Below, one piece after another: positions 22,759 through 30,639 of a stretch of 32,466 nucleotides of DNA; position 1 is the first letter of the stretch, and each line of letters starts with the position of its first letter. Origin of the DNA: Xenophilus aerolatus (GTDB taxonomy: Bacteria; Pseudomonadota; Gammaproteobacteria; Burkholderiales; Burkholderiaceae_C); contig QAIB01000023.1 of assembly GCA_030418545.1 (NCBI GenBank), positions 1 through 32,466 on the forward strand, read 5' to 3'. The translations under genes were made by a program, and so were the position numbers. The notes beneath the pieces were generated by a model. The model had not been told where the DNA came from. It saw nothing but the letters and a program-made list of their open reading frames with translations, and did not search any database.

Positions 22759-24539
22759 TCGGAGTCTCCTGATTGTTTTGGCGGAACGATGGGCAGCAGC
22801 AGGTACGAGGCATGAACGCCGCCGGTGTGGAGCGTCGTCGTTCCATCGAACAAGGCCGGCGGGCGGTCGTCTGCATCGTCGTGCACATGAATGGCGCATC
22901 CGGTCTGCCGGATGCCGCCGTACTGCGGCGGTGCCTTGGGCACCAGCGGCCCGGGCAGCTCATGGTCGTAGTCCTGGCCGCCGACCGTGAGCGCAATGCG
23001 CCAGCCGGGCTTCAGAACGATCGAGGTCGGCCAGATCTCGATGTCGAGCTCATAGATCGAACCGGGCGTGAGCGGCTCTTCCTCGTCGTGGATGTGCCAC
23101 GGCCGGTATGGCAGGCTCCTCGCGGGATCGAGCTTGCGATGGGAGGCCCGCAGCCAACCGAAGGCCAGAGGCACATTCGGCTCCGATGCGCCTTGGAAGA
23201 GCGCTTCGCGTCCATTGGGTGCGTACGCTCGAAGGCTCAGGAAGATGTCGGTGTCGCGCGTGCTGGAAGACACGAAGACCTTGGCCGCCACGGGACCCGT
23301 GATTTCGGTGGTGCGGGTGACCGGAGCGCTGCAGAACGTCACGCCTTGAGAGAGCCCGCGGAACGGTTTGCTGGTCTGTGCGCCGGGCTCTCGTATCAAT
23401 GCCTGCTCGTTCGCGTCGAGGTAGTAGCGGGTCCACTGCGTGCGGGCGAGTGGCCACTCGTCTTCGGTTCGAGGCTCGAACTTTTCCCCGGGGTGGCGAA
23501 CGTTCAGCATGACGCTCGGCAGCGAGTCCCAGCCGTTGTCTTCGCCCTTGAGGAAATGATCGAAAAAGCGCCGCATCAGCGCGCGGCCTTCGCGCGTGTA
23601 GTACTCGGTCCAGTGGGTGTCGCCGTGCATCTCGAGCCACTTCCGGCTCGATCCGGCACGCATGAAGCCTTCGGTATTGCCGCGCAGGTGCAGGCCGATC
23701 CCGCCCCAATTGCCGCGCGAGAAGACGGGGACCTCGATGTCCTCGAGCTTGGGCGTGCGCTCCACGAAGTAAGGATCCGTCGCGAATTGCGCTGCCCGCT
23801 GCTGCGCTGGGAGATCGGCGATGTGAGCCGCCATCTCTTCGGATGACAGCGTCTGCGGTCCTGCGATCGGTTCGCCCGTGTTGCGATTGATGCGACCGCG
23901 AGTTCCGAGTCCGTGCTGAACCGAGGACACCTGGGCCGGGTACCAGCGGATCCAGAAGCTCGTCAGGATGCCGCCATGCCGAACGCCGTCGCGATAGAGA
24001 TCCGCAGCGCCCTCGAACGGGCAGATGGCCGCCAGATGCTTGGGCCGCAGCGCAGCCACCTGCCATTGGTTCATCGCGTAATACGAGATGCCCGTCAGCC
24101 CGACCTTGCCATTGCTCCAAGCCTGTTCGCCGGCCCACTCGACGCAGTTGGCGAAGTCGCGCGTCTCCCGGGGGCTGAAGCAGTCGAGATACCCTGGCGA
24201 ACGCCCGGCGCCACGCGAATCGACGCGCACGCAAACATAGCCCCAGTCGCGCGTCCAGACTTCCGGGTCCGGTGTTTCCCAGGACTGGTACTTGTTGGAC
24301 GAGCCCTCGATCGCATCGGGACGGTCACGCTCCATTTGCATCCAGGCGAACGCGAAGCCCTCCTGGAAGGACAACCCCTTTGCATAGGGACCGTGCGTCA
24401 TCAGCACGGGATGACGACTCGTGCCCTGCGGCCGGTAGATGTCGGCGCGAAGCACGAGCCCGTCGTCCATCTCGATCGGCGCATCCCATTCGATGACCAT
24501 GCCGTCTCGTTCTTCGATCCTGTGCTGAGGGTCTTGCAC
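22755..24539 (-). CDS. CocE/NonD family hydrolase (peptidase S15 fold)
   Basis: The 594-residue hydrolase has the CocE/X-Pro dipeptidyl-peptidase layout: an N-terminal alpha/beta core with D-G-L-V-L-R-A-D-I-Y-R-P, D-S-R-G-A-G-R-S-P-G and nucleophile Ser152 in L-T-G-I-S-Y-Y-A, and a C-terminal jelly-roll domain (V-A-A-K-V-F-V-S-S-S-T-R-D-T-D). Relatives hydrolyse esters such as cocaine, amides or acyl groups. No signal peptide is visible, so it is probably cytoplasmic. Translation starts at GTG 24539, behind AAGGAG with six bases spacing; the long upstream frame is antisense-like read-through over the permease. The 104-base gap to that permease may hold an internal promoter. Confidence 0.9.
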   Translation of the reverse strand: MQDPQHRIEERDGMVIEWDAPIEMDDGLVLRADIYRPQGTSRHPVLMTHGPYAKGLSFQEGFAFAWMQMERDRPDAIEGSSNKYQSWETPDPEVWTRDWGYVCVRVDSRGAGRSPGYLDCFSPRETRDFANCVEWAGEQAWSNGKVGLTGISYYAMNQWQVAALRPKHLAAICPFEGAADLYRDGVRHGGILTSFWIRWYPAQVSSVQHGLGTRGRINRNTGEPIAGPQTLSSEEMAAHIADLPAQQRAAQFATDPYFVERTPKLEDIEVPVFSRGNWGGIGLHLRGNTEGFMRAGSSRKWLEMHGDTHWTEYYTREGRALMRRFFDHFLKGEDNGWDSLPSVMLNVRHPGEKFEPRTEDEWPLARTQWTRYYLDANEQALIREPGAQTSKPFRGLSQGVTFCSAPVTRTTEITGPVAAKVFVSSSTRDTDIFLSLRAYAPNGREALFQGASEPNVPLAFGWLRASHRKLDPARSLPYRPWHIHDEEEPLTPGSIYELDIEIWPTSIVLKPGWRIALTVGGQDYDHELPGPLVPKAPPQYGGIRQTGCAIHVHDDADDRPPALFDGTTTLHTGGVHASYLLLPIVPPKQSGDSE

Positions 24540-24643
24540 GCTTGTCTCCTTCTGGTTTGCGGTCGATGCTAGGCAGCACGTCGGCTGCGCGCCAATCGAC
24601 TTTGCTGATTCGAGGCATCGGGCTGGCCGATACCTTCTCGTCG

Positions 24644-25396
24644 CTAGCTGCGCTGCCAGCGCAGAAGATGCCGCTCGGCCTGCGCAAGCAGCAGGTTGGC
24701 GACGAAGCCGATCGCGCCGAGCAGCACGATCCCCGCGAAGAGATCGCTGGCACGAAAGGACCTCGCGGCCATCAGGATCGCCTGCCCGAGCCCCGATTGC
24801 GAGGCGATCATTTCGCCGACCACGGCCACGATGAGCGACACGGTCATCGCGAGCCGCATGCCCGCGAGGATGTCCGGCAGCGCGTTGGGCAGGCCGATCT
24901 TGCGCACGAAGTCGAGACGCGGGATCTGCAGCGCCGCCGCCACTTCGCGCAGGCGCGGCTCGACGCCCGCAAAGCCATGCAGGGTGGCGAGCAGCACCGG
25001 CCACATCGCGCCGAAGGCCACCACGAACAGCACCATGCCGCCACCCAGCCCGAAGATCGAGATCGCCAGCGGCATGACGGCGGATGCGGGAAGCGGCCGA
25101 ACGAACTCCAGCAAGGGTTGCAGCCATGCCCGAGCCGCGGCGGAGGTCCCGATCAAGGCGCCGAGCAGAACACCGGCTGCGCACGCCAGCAGCCAACCCT
25201 TGACCATGCGAGCGACGGTCGCCAGCGTCTGCTCGCGCAGCGCGCCTTCGCCGAGGCCCTCCCGCAGGCTCGCAAGTGCCGCTTCGGGCGTCGGCAGGAA
25301 CACCTTGCTGACCCACTGCAGATGACTGGCAATCCACCAGAACGCCAGCGCCAGTGCCAGGACGATCAGCGAACCGGCGAGATCCGAGCGCTTCAT
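24644..25396 (-). CDS. ABC transporter permease (SsuC/TauC type)
   Basis: This 250-residue inner-membrane protein has about six hydrophobic segments, starting with L-I-V-L-A-L-A-L-A-F-W-W-I. It carries the permease EAA loop, recognisable in E-V-A-A-A-L-Q-I-P-R-L-D-F-V-R-K-I-G-L-P-N-A-L-P-D. The SsuC/TauC type imports sulfonates, nitrate, pyrimidine precursors or aromatic acids. ATG 25396 overlaps the stop of the other permease gene (ATGA). With that permease, the ATPase and a binding protein it forms a complete importer, probably with the two permeases as a heterodimer. Confidence 0.93.
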   Translation of the reverse strand: MKRSDLAGSLIVLALALAFWWIASHLQWVSKVFLPTPEAALASLREGLGEGALREQTLATVARMVKGWLLACAAGVLLGALIGTSAAARAWLQPLLEFVRPLPASAVMPLAISIFGLGGGMVLFVVAFGAMWPVLLATLHGFAGVEPRLREVAAALQIPRLDFVRKIGLPNALPDILAGMRLAMTVSLIVAVVGEMIASQSGLGQAILMAARSFRASDLFAGIVLLGAIGFVANLLLAQAERHLLRWQRS

Positions 25397-26157
25397 GTCG
25401 CAGCTCCCATCGCACGCGCGACACGGCGCTCCAGCATCAGCGCCAGCAGGTTGATCAGGTAGCCGACCACCGCGATCCAGAACAGCCATGCGAGCATCAG
25501 CGCGGGATCGAGGCTCTGCTGCGCGACGATCATGGCGTAGCCCATGCCGTGCGGGTTCGCGGCGATCTCGACCGTCACCGCCACCACCAGTGCGATCGCC
25601 ATGCCGAGCCGCACTGCGACGAACAGCCGAGCGACCATTGCCGGCAGCACGATCTTGACGACGCGTGCAAGCGGCGAAAGGCTCAGCGCATCGGCGACTT
25701 CCAGCAGGCGCATATCCACCTGCCGGGCCGCGGCCTGCGCCAGCACGAGGATGGGCCAGAAGACCGCAAAGGCCACCACGGCGCTTTCCATTCGGACGCC
25801 GAATCCGAAAACCAGCATCGCCAGCGGAATCAAGGCGACGGAAGGAATCGGCCGCAGTACCTCGATGGTGAGGAAACTCCACGCATCGGCGCGCCGCGAC
25901 AGGCCCAGCCAGATGCCGAACAGCGTGCCGGCGATCAGCGCGATCGCCAACCCGAGCGCGGCGCTGCCGAGCGTGAACAGCGTGCCCTGCAGTAAGGAGC
26001 CATCAACGAGCGCCCTCCCGAGGGATCTCGCCGCCGCGGTGGGCGCGGCGAGCGAATCACTGCTCTTGCCGGGCCCTCGCATGTAGATCTCCAGCATCGC
26101 CAGCAGGCCGATGGGAACGACGAGGCCGCGTGCGGCATTCAGGAGCCGTGTGCGCAT
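25393..26157 (-). CDS. ABC transporter permease (SsuC/TauC type)
   Basis: This 254-residue integral membrane protein is the second permease of the importer. Hydrophobic segments include L-V-V-P-I-G-L-L-A-M-L-E-I and G-L-A-I-A-L-I-A-G-T-L-F-G-I-W-L-G; the R-P-I-P-S-V-A-L-I-P-L-A pattern and the EAA loop region (L-E-V-A-D-A-L-S-L-S-P-L-A-R-V-V-K-I-V-L-P) are typical. The ATG at 26157 shares one base with the ATPase stop codon. Having two different permease genes suggests a heterodimeric channel. Confidence 0.93.
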   Translation of the reverse strand: MRTRLLNAARGLVVPIGLLAMLEIYMRGPGKSSDSLAAPTAAARSLGRALVDGSLLQGTLFTLGSAALGLAIALIAGTLFGIWLGLSRRADAWSFLTIEVLRPIPSVALIPLAMLVFGFGVRMESAVVAFAVFWPILVLAQAAARQVDMRLLEVADALSLSPLARVVKIVLPAMVARLFVAVRLGMAIALVVAVTVEIAANPHGMGYAMIVAQQSLDPALMLAWLFWIAVVGYLINLLALMLERRVARAMGAAT

Positions 26158-26936
26158 CAGTGGTGCCCGAGGTAGTGATAGAGCTCGCGCCGCAGCCGCA
26201 GGTAGTCCGGGTGCTCCTTGGTTTCGAGCTGGCTGCGCGGATGCGGGATCGGCACATCCACCAGCGCAGCCAGGCTGGGCTTCTCCGCGTTGGGGTTCGC
26301 ACGCAGCGCAATGACGCGGTCGCCCAGGTAGATCGCTTCGTCCAGGTCGTGCGTGACGAACAGGACGGTGAGCCCGCTGCCCTGGACCAGCCGCGCGACC
26401 TCGTCCTGCAAGGACTCGCGCGTCATCGCATCGAGCGCGCCGAAGGGCTCGTCCATCATGAGCAGGCGCGGCTCCTGGGCGAGGCAACGTGCGATCTGCG
26501 CGCGCTGCTGCATGCCGCCCGAGAGCTGCAATGGAAACTTGTCCGCGTGGGCCGAGAGGTTCACCGTCTCGAGCACCCGCGCAATGCGGGCCGGTCGCTC
26601 GGCGGACGGAATGCCGGCTGCTTCGAGCGCGAGGCTCACATTGCCTGCGACCGTTCGCCACGGCAGCAACGCGCGGCCGTAGTCCTGGAAGACGAAGGCG
26701 GCCTCGCGCGCAGGCCCCTGCACGAGATTCCCAAGGCGACGCACTTCGCCGCCGCTGGGCTGAACGAAACCGGCAGCGGCGCGCAGCAGGGTCGTCTTGC
26801 CGCACCCCGAAGGCCCGATGATGCAGACGAACTCTCCCTGCCGCACCTGCACGCTGGTAGGCGAGAGGATCTCCCGTCCGCCGAGGTGGATCGAAACGCC
26901 GTCGAAACTCAGGACGGGGCTGAGGTCCGCCTTCAT
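26157..26936 (-). CDS. ABC transporter ATP-binding protein (SsuB/TauB type)
   Basis: The 259-residue ATPase is complete. It has Walker A G-P-S-G-C-G-K-T at 41-48, the Q-loop glutamine at about 84, signature L-S-G-G-M-Q-Q at 138-144, Walker B L-L-M-M-D-E-P-F-G-A-L-D and the switch histidine in V-T-H-D-L-D-E-A. It energises the two downstream permeases from the cytoplasmic side. ATG 26936 overlaps the stop of the binding-protein gene (ATGA), and its own stop touches the permease start, so the importer genes are tightly coupled. The type fits taurine/nitrate/sulfonate importers. Confidence 0.96.
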   Translation of the reverse strand: MKADLSPVLSFDGVSIHLGGREILSPTSVQVRQGEFVCIIGPSGCGKTTLLRAAAGFVQPSGGEVRRLGNLVQGPAREAAFVFQDYGRALLPWRTVAGNVSLALEAAGIPSAERPARIARVLETVNLSAHADKFPLQLSGGMQQRAQIARCLAQEPRLLMMDEPFGALDAMTRESLQDEVARLVQGSGLTVLFVTHDLDEAIYLGDRVIALRANPNAEKPSLAALVDVPIPHPRSQLETKEHPDYLRLRRELYHYLGHH

Positions 26937-27886
26937 TTCAGGATCAGGCCGCCGAGCGCCGGCCGTGCCTTCAGCAGCTTCTGGTCGACCATCTGGTCCG
27001 CCCACCAGCCGAGCGATTGATCCGTCACCACCGGCAGCGGCGGGCTGATCTGCGCACTCGCGAGCACGTCCGGCGGCAGCTTGATGTACTTGCCGATGTG
27101 CTCGCGCACCCTGGCGTTGTTCTTCGGGTCGTTCAGGAAGCCGGCCGCCTCGCCGATCGCCGCCTGGAAGCCCTTGGCGGCGGACATGTTCTTCTGCACC
27201 CAGTTACGACGCGCAACGAACACCAGCGACGGCAACCCGTCCGGTAGGAAGGTCGAGTAGTACGACGCGACGTACCCGTTGCCGCTTGCCACGATGCGCG
27301 ACATGAATGGATCGGCGGTGACCACCGCATCGAGCGATCCGCCGCGCAGCAGGTCGCCATGCTGCGGAAAGGCGGCCTCGATGAAGTTCACCTGGTTGTA
27401 ATCGACGCCTTGCGACTTGAGCCAGGCCCGGAAGCCTACGTGCAGGAAGGCGCCCAGGCCCGGCACGCCGATCTTCTTGCCGATGCAGTCCTGCGCGGAC
27501 TTGATCCCTGAGCCCGAGCGGGCAACCAAGCCGAGACCGGTCATCTTCTTCGAGGTCGCACCACCACCGGTGAGCACCACATGATCGAGACCGCCGTCCG
27601 CCGCCTGCAGGAACACCGAAGGCGTCGGCCCACCGAGTTGGATCGAGTCGGACTGGATCGCCGGCGGGATGGACGGATTGAGCGGAATGAGCTTGGGCTC
27701 GACGTCGATGCCGCGGCGAATGAAGTAGCCCTCCTCGCGTGCGATGAAGAGGGTTGCGAAATCGGTCACCGCCGTGTAGCCGAATACGGCCTTGACGGGC
27801 GCCTGAGCGCGAAGCGGCATGGCTGCTGCCGCAAGAGTCGCGGCCGCAGCCCCTAGCGCCGTACGGCGCGTGATTCCATGTCGCAT
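26933..27886 (-). CDS. ABC-type periplasmic substrate-binding protein (SsuA/TauA/NMT1-like)
   Basis: The 317-residue protein has a twin-arginine-like export signal (G-I-T-R-R-T-A-L-G-A-A-A-A-T-L). F-G-Y-T-A-V-T-D-F-A-T-L-F-I-A-R-E-E-G-Y-F and C-I-G-K-K-I-G-V-P-G-L-G-A follow. The C-terminal G-K-Y-I-K-L-P-P-D-V-L-A-S is shared with the paralogue at 21832-22758. It is the first gene of the importer block, with AGGAGA about nine bases before its ATG, and overlaps the ATPase gene. The ligand is unknown; the catabolic neighbours suggest an organic acid, ester or amide. Confidence 0.93.
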   Translation of the reverse strand: MRHGITRRTALGAAAATLAAAAMPLRAQAPVKAVFGYTAVTDFATLFIAREEGYFIRRGIDVEPKLIPLNPSIPPAIQSDSIQLGGPTPSVFLQAADGGLDHVVLTGGGATSKKMTGLGLVARSGSGIKSAQDCIGKKIGVPGLGAFLHVGFRAWLKSQGVDYNQVNFIEAAFPQHGDLLRGGSLDAVVTADPFMSRIVASGNGYVASYYSTFLPDGLPSLVFVARRNWVQKNMSAAKGFQAAIGEAAGFLNDPKNNARVREHIGKYIKLPPDVLASAQISPPLPVVTDQSLGWWADQMVDQKLLKARPALGGLILK

Positions 27887-27907
27887 GGGTCAAAGTCTCC
27901 TAGTTTT

Positions 27908-28855
27908 TCATTCACGATGTGTCTCCAACGCCCGGCGCACGAGCGCCTCCGGAGTGCCATCATCCGAGAGACCCAGCGCACGCGCGGCGCCATCGTCCAG
28001 GACTGGGTATCGTCCGAACACCGCTTCCAGCTGCGGCTTCGGCTCGTAGGTCACGAGCTCGCGGCGGTCATCGCCATAGAGCGTTGCGAGGGTGTTCACG
28101 ATCTGCGCGATAGACAGACGCAGGACCGGCAAAGTCCATGCGCGACCAGGATCGGCGTTGCTAACGTTCATAGCAGCCCCATGGAGCATGTTGTCCGCGC
28201 AACGCCACGCGGACATCCACCAGGCAGTCGCCTCCGGCCCGACCGGGCAGATGTAGCGCTCGCCCGCGGCAAGCGCGTGCAGCAGATCACTCATGAAGGC
28301 CGATGCCAATCCGGCGGGTGCACGTGGACGGGCAACTATTCCCGGCAGACGCAGGGAGCGGCCATCGAGAAGCCCGCGCCTTGTAAAGTCCGCAAGAAGA
28401 ATCTCGCACACCAGTTTGTGCGCACCGTAGGTCAGCGGCGGGCGCAAGGGCGTGGCATCGGAGACCAGGTCAGGCAACGCAGTGCCGTATACCGCGATCG
28501 TGCTCGCGTAGACCACGACCGGCGGCCGCTCGCGGCACGCCAGTGTTTCGAACAGAGCGAGGGTCATGTCCAGATTGACCCGCCGCCCCAAGGCATAGTC
28601 CGCCTCGGCAGCGCCTCCCGGCATGGCGGCAAGATGGAAGATCACATCCGGCCCGAACGACGCGACTCTCGTCAGTGCTTCTGGCGAGCCCAGCTCGCCT
28701 TCCAGTGCAACCGCACCCTTCGGCACCAGCGGGAGACGCTGATCGGCGAGCGCCAGCCCCGTGACCGCCTGCGCGCCGATGCGGCCGCGCGAGACCAGCA
28801 AGTCCACGAGACGCGAACCGATGAAGCCTCCTGCACCGGTGACAAGGACCTTCAC
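27908..28855 (-). CDS. NAD-dependent epimerase/dehydrogenase, DenD-like (SDR superfamily)
   Basis: The 315-residue extended-SDR enzyme has V-T-G-A-G-G-F-I-G-S-R-L for NAD binding and the catalytic set Ser118 in Y-A-S-T-I-A-V-Y-G with Tyr143 and Lys147 in T-Y-G-A-H-K. A-R-P-R-A-P-A-G-L-A-S-A-F and the later C-A-D-N-M-L-H-G resemble D-erythronate dehydrogenase (DenD) and its relatives, which oxidise a hydroxyl on sugar-acid-like substrates; the exact substrate is inference. Translation starts at GTG 28855, one base after the cyclase stop, with GAGG upstream. It ends 21 bases before the importer block. Confidence 0.87.
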   Translation of the reverse strand: MKVLVTGAGGFIGSRLVDLLVSRGRIGAQAVTGLALADQRLPLVPKGAVALEGELGSPEALTRVASFGPDVIFHLAAMPGGAAEADYALGRRVNLDMTLALFETLACRERPPVVVYASTIAVYGTALPDLVSDATPLRPPLTYGAHKLVCEILLADFTRRGLLDGRSLRLPGIVARPRAPAGLASAFMSDLLHALAAGERYICPVGPEATAWWMSAWRCADNMLHGAAMNVSNADPGRAWTLPVLRLSIAQIVNTLATLYGDDRRELVTYEPKPQLEAVFGRYPVLDDGAARALGLSDDGTPEALVRRALETHRE

Positions 28856-28856
28856 C

Positions 28857-29642
28857 TCAGTCCTCAAAGATGGCCACAGCGCGCGTCCATCCGGCAGAAG
28901 CGCCACGGATCTTGTGCGGAAAGCAGCTGATGGTGAATCCGTGGCCCGGCAATGCCTCGAGGTTGTGCAACTTCTCCAGATGACAATAGCCAATGTCGCG
29001 GCCGGCCTTGTGACCCTCCCAGATCAACGACTTGTCGCCGGTCTCTGCGATCTTCTTTGCTGTGTACGAAAAGGGCGCATCCCAGCTCCACGCGTCCGTG
29101 CCGGTCAAACGCACGCCGCGCTCCAGCAGGTACATCGTGGCCGCATACCCCATACCGCATCCAGCCTGCACATAGTCGTTGTGGCCGTAGCGAGAGCCGG
29201 CGCGGGTATTGACAACCACGATGTCGAACCGCTTCAACTGATGCCCGATACGCGCGAGCTCGTCCTCGACATCCTTTGCAGTTGCGACATACCCATCAGG
29301 GAAATGGCGGAAGTCGAGCTTGACGCCAGGACGGAAACACCAATCGAGCGGCACTTGGTCGATGGTCATCGACGGCTTCTTCTCGCCGAGCTTCGCATCC
29401 TGAGTGGAATGAAAGTGATACGGCGCATCGAGGTGCGTTCCATTGTGAGTCGTGAGCGTCACCCACTCGGCTGCGGCCGCCTCGCCGTCGGGATAGTCCT
29501 CCGGCTTCGTTCCGGGGATCATCTGGACGAACTCCGCCAGCGTGTCGGCATGCTTCTGGTAGGTGATCTTTGGCGACAACGGAGGCGGGTCGGAGAGGAC
29601 GTCGTTCTCCAGATAGATCGAAAGGTCAACAAAACGTGGCAT
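28857..29642 (-). CDS. Cyclase-family metal-dependent hydrolase (kynurenine formamidase/isatin hydrolase type)
   Basis: The 261-residue enzyme has the family signature H-N-G-T-H-L-D-A-P-Y-H (His66, His70, Asp72, His76), which ligates one or two metal ions, and a conserved H-G-F-T-I-S-C-F-P near the end. Members hydrolyse formamides, isatin or lactams and cyclic amides. It begins at ATG 29642, directly after the stop of the FAH-family gene at 29644, and its stop is adjacent to the DenD-like start. In the operon it could open a ring or remove an acyl group from the imported compound. Confidence 0.9.
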   Translation of the reverse strand: MPRFVDLSIYLENDVLSDPPPLSPKITYQKHADTLAEFVQMIPGTKPEDYPDGEAAAAEWVTLTTHNGTHLDAPYHFHSTQDAKLGEKKPSMTIDQVPLDWCFRPGVKLDFRHFPDGYVATAKDVEDELARIGHQLKRFDIVVVNTRAGSRYGHNDYVQAGCGMGYAATMYLLERGVRLTGTDAWSWDAPFSYTAKKIAETGDKSLIWEGHKAGRDIGYCHLEKLHNLEALPGHGFTISCFPHKIRGASAGWTRAVAIFED

Positions 29643-29643
29643 G

Positions 29644-30639
29644 TCAGTCTCCTTGACCAGGGCGAATCGCCTGCACGACGCGCTGGTCGATCGCGCCGAA
29701 AACCGACTTGTCTCGCCAGCGGGCTTCCATTCGAATACGGTCGCCGAACTTCATGAAGGGTGTCTTCGGGGCGCCGGTCTCAATCGCCTCTATGGCACGG
29801 CGTTCCGCGATGCATGCCGACCCCTTCTTGCCGCCCGCGTTCGATACCGTGCCCGAGCCAACAATCGTTCCCGCACTGAGACGGCGCGTCGCCGCCGCAT
29901 GGGCAATGAGTTGGTCAAAGCCGAAATTCATCTCCGCGCCGTTCGGATCGCCGAACCATTGACCGTTGTATTCGAGCGCGAGATCCAGGCAGACCCGTGA
30001 GGCCCGCCACGCATCCCCAATTTCGTCCGGCGTGACCGCAACCGGTGCAAAAGCGGTCGATGGCTTCGCCTGAAAGAATCCAAAGCCGCGCTTCATCTCG
30101 AAAGGTGCCATCGCCCTCAGGCTCACATCGTTGATCTGCACCAGCAGCAAGATTCGGTTTGCGGCCATCGTTGCCGAGCAACCCATCGGCACGTTGTCCA
30201 CGATGACCCCGAACTCGCCTTCAAAGTCGATTCCATGCGCCTCGTCCGGAAGCGCAAGGTCCTCACCAGCACCCAGCAGATCGTCTGATCCCCCTTGGTA
30301 CATCAGCGGCACCGTTTCGATCTCCGGCAGCGGTGGGAGATTGAACGCCTGCTGCATCAGCATGCCGTGGTTCAGAAAGGCCGAGCCGTCGCACCACTGC
30401 GGCGCGCGGGGTAGCGGCGCAGCGGCATCCTGCTGATCAAAGTCGAACGCAACTTCGGCGCGGCCGTCGTTGAGTTGGTCATAGAGCGCCAGCAGGCGTG
30501 GCGCGCAATCTGACCAGGTTTCCACGGCGGAAAGCAGACTCGGGGCCACTTCCGTCGCATCAACGGCATGCTTCAAGTCGCGCGAAACCACGACCAAGCG
30601 GCCGTCCTTGCTGCCGTTCTTCAGGGTAGCGAGCTTCAT
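29644..30639 (-). CDS. Fumarylacetoacetate hydrolase (FAH) family protein
   Basis: This 331-residue protein of the FAH superfamily has the metal site G-I-D-F-E-G-E-F-G-V (Glu140, Glu142) and Asp171 in Q-I-N-D-V-S-L-R, followed by G-F-G-F-F-Q-A-K-P-S with the conserved lysine. A G-T-V-S-N-A-G-G-type loop lies towards the C-terminus. Members hydrolyse C-C bonds of beta-diketo acids or decarboxylate or hydrate ring-cleavage products, as expected in aromatic catabolism. The N-terminal domain (M-K-L-A-T-L-K-N-G) supports ATG 30639, which overlaps the SMP-30-like gene stop (ATGA). Confidence 0.92.
   Translation of the reverse strand: MKLATLKNGSKDGRLVVVSRDLKHAVDATEVAPSLLSAVETWSDCAPRLLALYDQLNDGRAEVAFDFDQQDAAAPLPRAPQWCDGSAFLNHGMLMQQAFNLPPLPEIETVPLMYQGGSDDLLGAGEDLALPDEAHGIDFEGEFGVIVDNVPMGCSATMAANRILLLVQINDVSLRAMAPFEMKRGFGFFQAKPSTAFAPVAVTPDEIGDAWRASRVCLDLALEYNGQWFGDPNGAEMNFGFDQLIAHAAATRRLSAGTIVGSGTVSNAGGKKGSACIAERRAIEAIETGAPKTPFMKFGDRIRMEARWRDKSVFGAIDQRVVQAIRPGQGD

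Noticed and set aside
24539-25424. Upstream extension of the CocE-type hydrolase to an 889-residue protein
   Set aside because: The extra part is out-of-frame translation of the overlying permease gene; a GTG at 24539 with AAGGAG at proper spacing and the family start decide the shorter form.
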